This document shows, one piece after another, positions 42,515 through 49,822 of a DNA stretch of 49,822 nucleotides. The DNA lies in the NCBI RefSeq assembly GCF_029846715.1, contig NZ_JARVWW010000048.1, positions 1 to 49,822 on the forward strand, read 5' to 3'. Both the position numbers and the translations under genes were made by a program. Source of the stretch: Bradyrhizobium nivariense. GTDB taxonomy: Bacteria > Pseudomonadota > Alphaproteobacteria > Rhizobiales > Xanthobacteraceae. The notes under the pieces were generated by a model. The model had not been told where the DNA came from and ran no database searches. It worked only from the letters and a program-made list of their open reading frames with translations. Within the stretch, counting starts at the first letter, position 1; every line of letters begins with the position of its first letter.

Positions 42515-45166
42515 ATGCAGCCGCTCTTCATAGACCAACAAATCCACGGCTACCGAAGCGGTCATCAGTTGATCGCCTCGACCAGGCGCCTGCCGCGCCA
42601 AGATCAGGACTTGATCGACCGTCTCTCCGATATCGGCGGCCAATTGCGACCAGGCGAAACGTTCAAGCCCTATCTGACTGCCTATCCCCTGCCGAGCGGA
42701 AGCGATTACGTCGTTGGCCGGACCTGGCAAGATCTCGGCGCGCCGAGGTCCGGTTGCGTCCGGACCCGGAGCTTGATCGTCACGATGGCGCAATGGCTAT
42801 CGATGGACGGCATCCGCTCTCTTCTGCCCCTGCTGGTTTCGGTGGAGTTCGACGAGAAGCTGGCACGACTGGCATCGGCGGATCTCTCCCCGCCGATTAA
42901 AACGGTATCCGATCCGAGGCGGGCGGAATTGGTCGAGGCTCTGTTCTTCGAACCGCGGCAGCCTATCGTCGTCTTCGATAGCGCGGAGGCCGAGCCGACC
43001 GTCGAGCGACTTCTCGCCGCGTTCTGGCCGGCTCTGAAGCAGAATTTCTCCGTCTGCACGTACGCGCTGGCGCCGCGCAAGATCGAGGGACGATCGTTCG
43101 ACCTCATCTTCGCGCCGAAAAGTGCACGCGCTCGGTTCTCCGACTGGAGCGGCCGACGAGTCGAAGGCGCGTCGAAGTCGGAACGGCATCCGTGGTCCCG
43201 GCTGGTCTCCGAGAAGATATTCGACGCTGAAGATCCGGATCTGCGGACAATTGACACGCTCGGTGCGTTGCGCGCGGATCGGAGGGGCGATGAGGGCGCC
43301 TTGAGGCTGTCGTTGATGTGGAGCGATCTGGCCGCGAAGTCGCGTACCACACCCTCTGCCGTTCTCGGCATGCTGGACATCCTCAATTCCCGGGCATGGC
43401 CCGAATTCGATCGCAGCCGCCTGCAGGACGTCCTTCAAGGAGCGACGGAGCTCGCCGTCGCCGAGCCGGACGAAGCCGACGCCTTGCGTTTCCTTTCGAC
43501 CCTTGCGGCCAAGGTTGCGAACTTCGACGTCGGCATGCTGGACGACCTCAATCTATCCGGGCTGGCAGGATCCCTGACCAGGCGTTCGCCGCGCCATGCC
43601 CTATCGTATCTTCGGTCGGAAATCGACGCCGGCCGCGATCCCGTGATTCCGATCATCACGGGAATGGCCGATGGGCTCGGTGAGGAGCGCTTCAACGACG
43701 AGATCTCGGAATTCGTGCTGCAGCTGCCTCCCGACCTCTCGTCGGTCATGATTTCGCGCAGCGAGAAGTATGCTCGGGAGGTCTGGGAAAGGTGCGCGGC
43801 GGACGCGTCGGCATGGGTGCCGGCAACCAAAGCAGCGATCGGGGCGATGAGCCGGCATGACCGAGCCGATCTTCTTCAAAAGATTCCCGCATGGATGACG
43901 ACGGAAGTTCAGGCGCCGGTGATGGAGGCAGCCCTCGACGGCGTGTCGGGCGACGATCTGGCCGGCTTCGCCGTAGCTATCGGAAGGCAGACCGGATTTG
44001 ACATCGCAGCGTTCGACGAACCTATGGCGAACGCTGCGCGGAACGCGGAATCGCTCAACGGACTTCGTGCTTCGATCCTTTCAAATTTCCGCAGCGAGGG
44101 CGCCGATCGCTTCCTGTTGTCGACCTTGGACCTGTCCGCCGCGGACCTCGCATGGCTCGACGGTGAAGTGGAGAAGACGAGGGCTGTCGGACTGTTGCGT
44201 CAACTTCTCGACGATGCATCGCCGAAGGCGCTCGTCTCAGCGCTGCGAGATCCGACCAGCAGAGATCGTATTCTCGGACTGCTGATGGAAGACGTGGCCG
44301 GCTCAGCGGGGCAGTTGATCCGTATCGCAGGCTCAAGCGACCTGCCGATCGACCGCTATCTGGATATCGGTCGAGCCGTTCTGCCTTTCCTCGCCTCGGA
44401 GCAGCGCGAGAAGTTCGTTTCGGAACTGCTCGGTAGGGCATTGGCCCAAGCGGATCCGGACGACGCGCGGGTGGCTTCGGTGATCGAGGAATCGCACGGC
44501 ATCGTGTCGCCTCGGCAATTGGTGCATCTGGCAACGCCAAACGGTGTGTCCGCGCAGCGCGTAGCGGCGAACCTGGTCCTGTTGAGCACCTTATCCGAGC
44601 GGGTCCGGCGTGCTGCCGCCGCGGCCATCGAGGATCTCTGCGAGAGATTGATACATCGGTACGGCGAGAACTTGGGCGAGGCCGGCTACAACGCCTGGGC
44701 GGTTCTGCTGAGAGAGTCGGGGAACGTATCTCCCGACGTCCAGCTTCGTGCCTCGCTGCCCACGCTTCCGTTCGCGATGGGAAAGCGCGACCTGCCGGTT
44801 AGTGCCCTTATCTGCGCGGCGTTTCCACCCGTCTACGCCGAGCTTCTCAGATCGACGGGTGACGAGGATTTCAAGCGGTTGCCGGCGCTTCTGGCGCTAC
44901 CGCTCAGCATCTTTATCGACTGGGACCGCGCCAAGTCGGCGCGGCACGAATTGGTCGACGCTTATCTGTATTCGCCGTGGCCACCCGCTGATCTGCTTCT
45001 CACGTCGCTGGCCGCGGGCATCCAAAGAGAGACGTTGCGTCGGTTGGCTGGGAGCCATCGCGGCCGTGACTACATAGCCGCGATCGACCGAGACAGCCAC
45101 AGACTGGAGCCGGCTCAGTTCGGCCGGATCCAAGACTGTCTCAGCCGCTTGAATTATCGATACTGA
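42515..45166 (+). CDS. GTPase-associated protein 1 (GAP1-N1 type)
   Basis: The ATG lies directly after the TAG of the GTPase. Of 883 residues, the N-terminus MQPLFIDQQIHGYRSGHQLI with TRRLPRQDQDLIDRLSDIGG is the GAP1-N1 signature (QQ-x-HGY-x-x-GH-x-L). The rest is a long helical array (GAP1-M/C-like), for example LPLLVSVEFDEKLARLA and RAVLPFLASEQREKFVSELL. It is known only as the conserved large partner of the two GTPases in predicted conflict systems; activity unproven. It has no membrane segment. It ends the operon, followed by a hairpin. Confidence 0.85.
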   Translation: MQPLFIDQQIHGYRSGHQLIASTRRLPRQDQDLIDRLSDIGGQLRPGETFKPYLTAYPLPSGSDYVVGRTWQDLGAPRSGCVRTRSLIVTMAQWLSMDGIRSLLPLLVSVEFDEKLARLASADLSPPIKTVSDPRRAELVEALFFEPRQPIVVFDSAEAEPTVERLLAAFWPALKQNFSVCTYALAPRKIEGRSFDLIFAPKSARARFSDWSGRRVEGASKSERHPWSRLVSEKIFDAEDPDLRTIDTLGALRADRRGDEGALRLSLMWSDLAAKSRTTPSAVLGMLDILNSRAWPEFDRSRLQDVLQGATELAVAEPDEADALRFLSTLAAKVANFDVGMLDDLNLSGLAGSLTRRSPRHALSYLRSEIDAGRDPVIPIITGMADGLGEERFNDEISEFVLQLPPDLSSVMISRSEKYAREVWERCAADASAWVPATKAAIGAMSRHDRADLLQKIPAWMTTEVQAPVMEAALDGVSGDDLAGFAVAIGRQTGFDIAAFDEPMANAARNAESLNGLRASILSNFRSEGADRFLLSTLDLSAADLAWLDGEVEKTRAVGLLRQLLDDASPKALVSALRDPTSRDRILGLLMEDVAGSAGQLIRIAGSSDLPIDRYLDIGRAVLPFLASEQREKFVSELLGRALAQADPDDARVASVIEESHGIVSPRQLVHLATPNGVSAQRVAANLVLLSTLSERVRRAAAAAIEDLCERLIHRYGENLGEAGYNAWAVLLRESGNVSPDVQLRASLPTLPFAMGKRDLPVSALICAAFPPVYAELLRSTGDEDFKRLPALLALPLSIFIDWDRAKSARHELVDAYLYSPWPPADLLLTSLAAGIQRETLRRLAGSHRGRDYIAAIDRDSHRLEPAQFGRIQDCLSRLNYRY

Positions 45167-45169
45167 GCG

Positions 45170-45191
45170 GAAGCATTCAGCTTTATGCTTC
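45170..45191 (+). terminator. Hairpin after the GTPase-associated operon
   Basis: GAAGCAT (45170-45176) pairs with ATGCTTC (45185-45191), just after the GAP1 stop at 45166. There is no T run, so it may be a transcript-end stabiliser or a weak terminator. Confidence 0.4.
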
Positions 45192-45267
45192 GTAGAGTCA
45201 GAGCTGCACGTTCCCCAACACGCGCGGCAATAGCGTCGCTTTGATAACGGTAGGTTATACATGTAGT

Positions 45268-45694
45268 CGATGGCATCGGTACTCAGATCGCGCGGCATCG
45301 TTCCATACTGCTGCGAAGAAAGAGTGCCAACCGAGTTGCTCGGGTGATCAGAACCAGGAGCCCATCAGGTGAACAAGTTGGGAGCCTGCCGTATAAAAGA
45401 CTTCCTGCGCTGCACGAAAACGCTGGCGTTAAGCGGCAGTGACCGGCAACGGCAGATCGTTCTCCACAATCTGTCCCAATACGTACGAAGCCAAGACACT
45501 GCCAAACACTGTGCCTGGTGCGATTCCGTGGCCGTTATAGCCATTGAAACCGATGACGTTGCGGTCCAGGTTGTGAAGCCGAGGCAAGTTGTCCGAGGTC
45601 ATTCAAATCATGCCAAACCATTTCAAACTGGACGCCCCGAAGTCCTGGAAAAAGCTTGTGCAACAATCTTCTGGCCGAGGCCCGGTGAATAGAT
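45268..45694 (-). pseudogene. Fragment of a FAD oxidoreductase 3' end (copy of 12131-12560)
   Basis: Long exact stretches are shared with the C-terminal part of the FAD oxidoreductase gene, for example CATACTGCTGCGAAGAAAGA and GTTGCGGTCCAG. Small indels and substitutions break the frame (for example an extra G near 45348). Only the 3' third is present; the 5' part is replaced at about 45694 by a thioesterase tail. Confidence 0.8.
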
Positions 45695-45780
45695 TGTACG
45701 GGTGGCGTTTATCTCGGCCGGAAAGGCGCAGCGCATCCCGAAGTCGCTGCGGCTCGCTATGGAAGGGCATAGATAAATCT
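45695..45780 (+). pseudogene. YbgC-type thioesterase C-terminal fragment (second)
   Basis: One frame reads VAFISAGKAQRIPKSLRLAM with EGHR and stop, matching the tail VAFVSARKAQRIPKSLRDAM of the intact thioesterase at 14222. Nothing further upstream of that gene is present here. Confidence 0.7.
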
Positions 45781-45830
45781 GCCGCCTCATTCACACTTTT
45801 GCCTTCCAGCGCCCCAATGAAAGCAATCCG

Positions 45831-46154
45831 TTAGTCTTCTGTTGCCTTATCGCATTTGGCCAGATAGTCGCGTACCGCATCGACAGGATAGAGCGGGCGG
45901 CCGTCGACGTAACGCCATTTCAGCGGGTGGTTCGGATCCCGCCGCCACCGCTCCAGCGCGCCGGGCGTGCGCCGGATAACCGCGGCGGCCTCTAATGGCC
46001 TCAAATTGGAGCTGCCCGGCAGCGTATCGTTATCGAACGTCGCGGGCGGCGGCATGCCACGGTTCTTGCGAAGGCGCTTCGTGGCACGCGGAATGTTCCG
46101 ATTACTTGGCAGTCCTAATGCCTCGATCGCAGCCTTTTCGTCCTTGTCGCTCAT
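45831..46154 (-). CDS. Excisionase/MerR-like HTH DNA-binding protein
   Basis: From ATG 46154 (GGAGG very close upstream) there are 107 residues. A basic disordered N-terminus (PRATKRLRKNRGMPPPATFD) leads to a winged-helix-like end LRPLEAAAVIRRTPGALERW ... WRYVDGRPLYPVDAVRDYLA. That layout (AxxIxxTxxxLxxW, then Y-x-x-G-R-x-x-YPxxAVxxYL) is typical of AlpA/Xis and MerR-like helix-turn-helix domains. A frameshifted paralogue lies at 32737. It may control an island or prophage function; no partner integrase is intact here. Confidence 0.65.
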   Translation of the reverse strand: MSDKDEKAAIEALGLPSNRNIPRATKRLRKNRGMPPPATFDNDTLPGSSNLRPLEAAAVIRRTPGALERWRRDPNHPLKWRYVDGRPLYPVDAVRDYLAKCDKATED

Positions 46155-46879
46155 GCCTCCGCCCCGAACGATAGTCGGTATGAGGCAATGAGATCGTAGG
46201 CTTCTCCGGCATGAAAGAAATATAGAGCGCAGGTATGGCTGCCGGACAGCTGTGGCATACAAATAGGACGGATCGCACCCCTTTCTCACGCCCTCCGACA
46301 TCACGCGATCCAAGTGATCGGTGCGCATCACGAGATGGATCAAGCATCGCGCGGCGACATTCGAGTCAATAGTGTCGCCCGGCCCCTGGTCCGCATAGCG
46401 TTAACGACTTTGATCTTGTTCGATGTCCGTTATCAACTCATCCAGTGTCAATGAGTCGTCGAGCGATTTACGCGAACAGAACCAGTCGTCCACGCCATTA
46501 TCGGCAATGCCCACAACTCTGCCTTGGAGCCACGACGATGTAGCTGGGTCCGCTACGCCTCTTCCGTGGGGTCATGCAGAAAGCCGCGCTGGAGCAAGCG
46601 CTGGACATAATGCTGGCGCTTACAAGCCATGAGGTGACCTATCCCAGGCCTAGGTTAGGTCCCGGACGTCAAGTGTGCCGTTGTTGCAACCACTGCTGTC
46701 GCGTTTACGACGTATGTCGCAATCGCTTCGACAGCCGATGGTGCTGCAGTTGGATCCGCAGCTTCCCAGGCTGATCGGTGCTCCTCAAGGCTTGTCTTGG
46801 CAGGAGAATTTGCGATCGCCGTCGCGTGGTACGGCATTTGCTGATCATGTTCCAGTCGTCTCGGCTCCAGGAGAAACAC
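46155..46879. other. Region without a clear gene
   Basis: Several short frames occur (for example 46423-46632, Ser/Asn-rich), none with a motif. 46680-46879 may contain the eroded N-terminal part of a LuxR-type regulator, but no autoinducer-binding signature is readable. Confidence 0.35.
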
Positions 46880-47092
46880 ATGGTCGACGTGCAAGAGGTT
46901 GTGCTGTCCGCACGAGAAAAGCAGTGCTTGCAGTGGGTAGAGGAGGGCAAATCATCCTGGGAAATAGGGGTGATATTGAAAATCACCGAGAACACCATCA
47001 ATTTTCATCTCAAGAACGCGATGCGAAAGCTGGAAGTGACCACCCGAATCCAGTGTGCTATCAACGCGCGCCGCCTCAAGCTTTTGGACTAG
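46880..47092 (+). CDS. HTH-only LuxR/GerE-type regulator
   Basis: ATG 46880 follows AGGAG by 6 bases. The 70-residue product is MVDVQEVVLSAREKQCLQWV then EEGKSSWEIGVILKITENTI and NFHLKNAMRKLEVTTRIQCA. This is a complete LuxR HTH, with the KSSWEIG-x-IL-x-I and FH-x-KNAMRKL signatures of the quorum-sensing LuxR subgroup. The N-terminal autoinducer-binding domain is absent. GerE-type HTH-only proteins can work alone, so this may be active as a constitutive or competing DNA binder, or it may simply be a fragment. Confidence 0.65.
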   Translation: MVDVQEVVLSAREKQCLQWVEEGKSSWEIGVILKITENTINFHLKNAMRKLEVTTRIQCAINARRLKLLD

Positions 47093-48010
47093 GGAGTGCT
47101 GCTGTTGTCAAATTGTGCCGACGGCGACGTATAACATCCGGCGATAGGACTACTCCATGAGACGGGATCGCATCTGCCGAGAGTAGCGGCCCGTTGTGAG
47201 CGCAGCGCTATAGTGTCCGCCGGCTCTTACGAGGAACGACGTGTATCTGTTTCGCACGAAAGTCGTGGGGGCGCACCACTATAGGCGGGTTCCGATCGCA
47301 AGTAGTAAGTCTCGAGCTGAAGCGGGCAACCTTCAAGCCAACTAGCGTCCGCAGCGCGCAGCCAGATCTGCTTGGTCGCAGAGGATCTGATCCATAATAG
47401 GATGCAGCGAAAGAGTTTATAGAGATGCTTGTTGAAGCTATAATGACTGACCTACCCGAATTGAAGGCAACCAGCTGTGCTGTCGTCCCGCGGCAGCAGC
47501 GTCATTCTGCCACGCACTTCCATCCTGATTGCCGCGCCGCAGTGATTACATGATTGACGTGAACCTTGATACCAGACGCGATTTATCCGCGATGATTCCG
47601 GCTGACGCGGCCTCGCACCATTGAGCCACGTCCCGGGATGTCGCGCAACTCGATTGCGCCTGATATCCTGGCTGCAAACCGCTTCCGGTGCATACGCTAA
47701 TGTCGTCACGAACAGGCTCTTTGCGCTCCTTCTACTGTAGCGATGCCATGCAGTGCGGCGACAGCATCAAGGCGAATACTGCTGTGTGGCGCGTATCCCT
47801 CCAACGCAGATTCAAGCAAGCCGACGGAAACAACTTCACCTGTCGTCAGCGTCCAATGATGCACCCTCGCATTTTCAGTTGCAGACGCCAGCTGCCTTAG
47901 GGGCCTCTGTTATCCCCATACGTCGAACTAACTACGAAAACAACTTGATCTGCATCAGTCGCGAGTCTGTTCGCTACGCGGAAACAGACTGGTAGCAACC
48001 CGCATCACGA
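47093..48010. other. Region without a recognisable gene
   Basis: Frames at 47452-47709 (minus, with CNHCGAAIRMEVRGRMTLLP, a C-x-x-C hint) and 47688-47900 (plus) are short and unsupported. No promoter or terminator stands out. Confidence 0.35.
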
Positions 48011-48019
48011 AACGAAGAG

Positions 48020-49436
48020 GAGCTATCGCCCAAAGTTGGTGACGGCGGGAATCGGGAAGGCGGCATATCGTGGGGGTGCTTGACGCCTCCACTTCTCCAC
48101 CGAAGGAGCGATATGCCGTGTCCAACGATAACGTCATCCAGCTGATTCAGCCAGGAATCTTCGACGATCAACTCACAGAAGTCTTGCGCAACGGGGCACG
48201 TGCCCTTCTCGCCAAGGCGGTCGAAGCCGAGGTCGCAGACTTTCTCGGCCAGCATGCCGATTTGAAGACCCCGGACGGCCACCAGCGCGTCGTGCGCCAC
48301 GGCCACCTGCCGGAGCGCGAGGTGATGACCGGTATCGGTCCGGTCGCCGTCCGCCAGCCGCGTGTACGCGATCGCGAGGCCGCCGCTGCCGATCCTGGCC
48401 GCATCCGGTTCTCGCCGTCGATCCTGCCGCCCTACATGCGCCGCTCGAAGTCGATCGAGACGCTGCTGCCGGTCCTTTACCTGAAGGGGATTTCGACCGG
48501 CGACTTCTCCGAGGCGCTGGCGGCGCTGCTTGGCAAGGATGCTGCCGGGTTGTCGGCCTCCGCGATCGGCCGCTTGAAGGACGGCTGGCTCGACGAGCAC
48601 GCCGCGTGGCAGAAGCGCGATCTGTCGGCCAAGCGCTACGTCTACATCTGGGCTGATGGCATCCATCTCGAAGCCCGCCTCGAAGACGAAAAGCAATGCA
48701 TCCTCGTGCTGATCGGCGCGACGCCGGAAGGCCGCAAGGAACTGGTCGGCTTCACCGATGGTGCCCGGGAGAGCGCGCACGATTGGCGCGATCTGCTGCT
48801 CGATATGAAGCGGCGCGGGCTCGACGTGGCCCCGCAGCTCGTCATCGCCGATGGCGCACTCGGGTTCTGGAAGGCGGCCGGTGAGGTCTGGCCGAAAACC
48901 CGCGAGCAGCGCTGCTGGGTGCACAAGACCGCCAACGTACTTGCCAAGCTGCCGAAGAGCCAGCACCCGAAAGCCAAACGCGCGTTGCAGGAGATTTGGA
49001 TGGCCGAAACCAAGGCCACAGCCGAGCTGGCGTTCGACGCCTTCATCGAGAGCTACACGCTGAAATACGAGAAGGCGGCCGACTGCCTGCGCAAGGATCG
49101 AGACACGCTGCTCGCTTTCTACAACTTCCCGGCCGAGCATTGGAAACACCTGCGCACGACCAACCCCATCGAAAGCACCTTCGCCACCGTGCGCCACCGC
49201 ACGATCCGATCGAAGGGCTGTCTATCCAACAAGACCGCGCTCGCGATGGTCTTCAAACTGGTCGAGGGCGCCCAGAAAAATTGGCGCCGTCTCGATGGCC
49301 ACAACCAGTTGCCAAAACTCGTTCTCGGTGTGACATTCAACAACGGGATCGAGGTCATCGCCAAGCCGACCGACCGTCAGCCCAAAACCGCCGCCGCCTG
49401 ACCGGCCCGGCCGTCACCAAAATTTGGCGATAGCTC
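48020..49436 (+). mobile_element. Complete IS256-family insertion sequence
   Basis: Imperfect terminal repeats GAGCTATCGCCCAAAGTTGG (48020) and, inverted, GAGCTATCGCCAAATTTTGG (ending 49436). AACGAAGAG occurs directly on both sides (48011-48019 and 49437-49445), an exact 9-bp target duplication. Length is 1417 bp with one intact transposase. It is probably recent and active. Confidence 0.95.
48118..49401 (+). CDS. IS256-family (mutator-type) transposase
   Basis: GTG 48118 with AAGGAG about 10 bases before it; 427 residues. VSNDNVIQLIQPGIFDDQLT, ALLAKAVEAEVADFLGQHAD, VRQPRVRDREAAAADPGRIR, then the DDE core with YVYIWADGIHLEARLEDEKQ, LVGFTDGARESAHDWRDLLL, VIADGALGFWKAAGEVWPKT, RCWVHKTANVLAKLPKSQHP and FPAEHWKHLRTTNPIESTFA. 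All catalytic regions and the usual length are present. Confidence 0.93.
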   Translation: MSNDNVIQLIQPGIFDDQLTEVLRNGARALLAKAVEAEVADFLGQHADLKTPDGHQRVVRHGHLPEREVMTGIGPVAVRQPRVRDREAAAADPGRIRFSPSILPPYMRRSKSIETLLPVLYLKGISTGDFSEALAALLGKDAAGLSASAIGRLKDGWLDEHAAWQKRDLSAKRYVYIWADGIHLEARLEDEKQCILVLIGATPEGRKELVGFTDGARESAHDWRDLLLDMKRRGLDVAPQLVIADGALGFWKAAGEVWPKTREQRCWVHKTANVLAKLPKSQHPKAKRALQEIWMAETKATAELAFDAFIESYTLKYEKAADCLRKDRDTLLAFYNFPAEHWKHLRTTNPIESTFATVRHRTIRSKGCLSNKTALAMVFKLVEGAQKNWRRLDGHNQLPKLVLGVTFNNGIEVIAKPTDRQPKTAAA

Positions 49437-49445
49437 AACGAAGAG

Positions 49446-49822
49446 CCGCCGAACGTTCATGATCTTAACTGTCATGCCGTCCTCAAGTCAGTAATGAGAA
49501 GGCCTGAGTCAGGTGCATCTTGCGAGTGATCGACCTGATCTGCGAGCGGCACATTAAGCAGGCGCGCAGCTGCACGCATCTACCAGGACTCACCTCCATT
49601 AGGCGATTCACACGATCGCGAGCGGCAACCGAGTCATGAGGCTCATCTACGGTCAGTGGTTGTATTGCTAGCGCCGCGAAGCCGTTGGCTTGTTCGTAAC
49701 CGGCAAGAGGGGCCCACCTCGCCGTCGCGAGGTTCGCCTGCGATACAGCCTGGCATGAGCTGATCGGTGGAGGTGCAACGATGGCAAATGCCATGCTTGA
49801 TGCCAGGCAGGAAGGCGACTCG
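49446..49822. other. Right flank, unrecognised
   Basis: A 103-codon minus frame (49483-49794, MAFAIVAPPPISSCQAVSQA...) has a protein-like first half (ANGFAALAIQPLTVDEPHD) but no family I know. It may be the interrupted end of a gene extending beyond the window. Confidence 0.25.

Larger units (their letters stand above)
45695..46290. repeat. Diverged duplicate of 32560-33190
   Basis: The thioesterase tail, spacer, HTH gene and its upstream 100 bases are arranged as in the other copy. The HTH gene is intact in this copy only. Confidence 0.8.

Noticed and set aside
1..49822. CRISPR arrays
   Set aside because: No regularly spaced direct repeats of suitable length were seen; the only tandem array is the AGCCCA hexamer.

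Overview
The window looks like a piece of a rhizobial (most likely Bradyrhizobium) symbiosis island or a related accessory region. Three things suggest this. Two sigma-54 (-24/-12) promoters face apart around one NifA-type upstream activator site (TGT-N10-ACA), in front of an IscA/IscN-like Fe-S scaffold gene. Insertion sequences of many families (IS5, IS66, IS256, ISAzo13, IS91) are dense, with remnants of an integrase and of tRNAs. Many genes are broken by single-base indels. No ribosomal or core housekeeping block is present. The species call is inference; no marker gene was compared.

Layout. 1-2.8 kb: start of an IS5 transposase leaving the window, a PhzF fragment, then a ClpS-domain/AAA+ ATPase fusion (minus) divergent from a truncated iscA-like gene, both with NifA/sigma-54 signals. 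2.8-5.2 kb: ISAzo13 remnant and a complete IS5 element with a -1 frameshift transposase. 5.2-7.4 kb: a serine-type tRNA-like gene with anticodon GCG, and a small XRE-regulated three-gene locus whose promoter carries a palindrome between -35 and -10. 7.6-10.1 kb: a decayed IS66 element with an exact 8-bp target duplication. 10.5-14.7 kb: Omp31-like porin, ornithine cyclodeaminase remnant, FAD amine/amino-acid oxidoreductase, an AGCCCA microsatellite and a YbgC-type thioesterase. 14.7-18 kb: a broken nuclease-like gene, speD between two IS256 remnants, and a porin pseudogene.

19-27 kb: a dimodular NRPS (A-PCP-C / A-PCP-E-like) broken by one frameshift, followed by a MATE exporter. 27-31 kb: integrase remnant, a large Tat-type secreted glycosidase-like protein, and IS91 debris. 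31-35 kb: truncated IS66, a duplicated thioesterase-tail/HTH segment, the 3' half of a tRNA-Lys (candidate attachment-site scar), and a complete IS5 element. 35-38 kb: a decayed operon with a nucleotidyltransferase and small hypothetical genes.

38.1-45.2 kb: the most notable intact module, a tightly packed five-gene operon encoding a calcineurin-like phosphoesterase with a C-terminal adaptor domain, an all-helical GASH protein, two P-loop GTPases and a large GAP1-type protein. This matches the predicted GTPase-associated conflict systems known from comparative genomics and is probably a defence or regulated-death system. 45.2-49.8 kb: collapsed duplicate of the 12-14.7 kb region, an excisionase-like HTH gene, an HTH-only LuxR protein, and a complete IS256 element with an exact 9-bp target duplication.

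Limits: no database search, alignment software or RNA folding was run. Family calls come from reading motifs in the translations. Frameshifts could be real decay or sequencing error.
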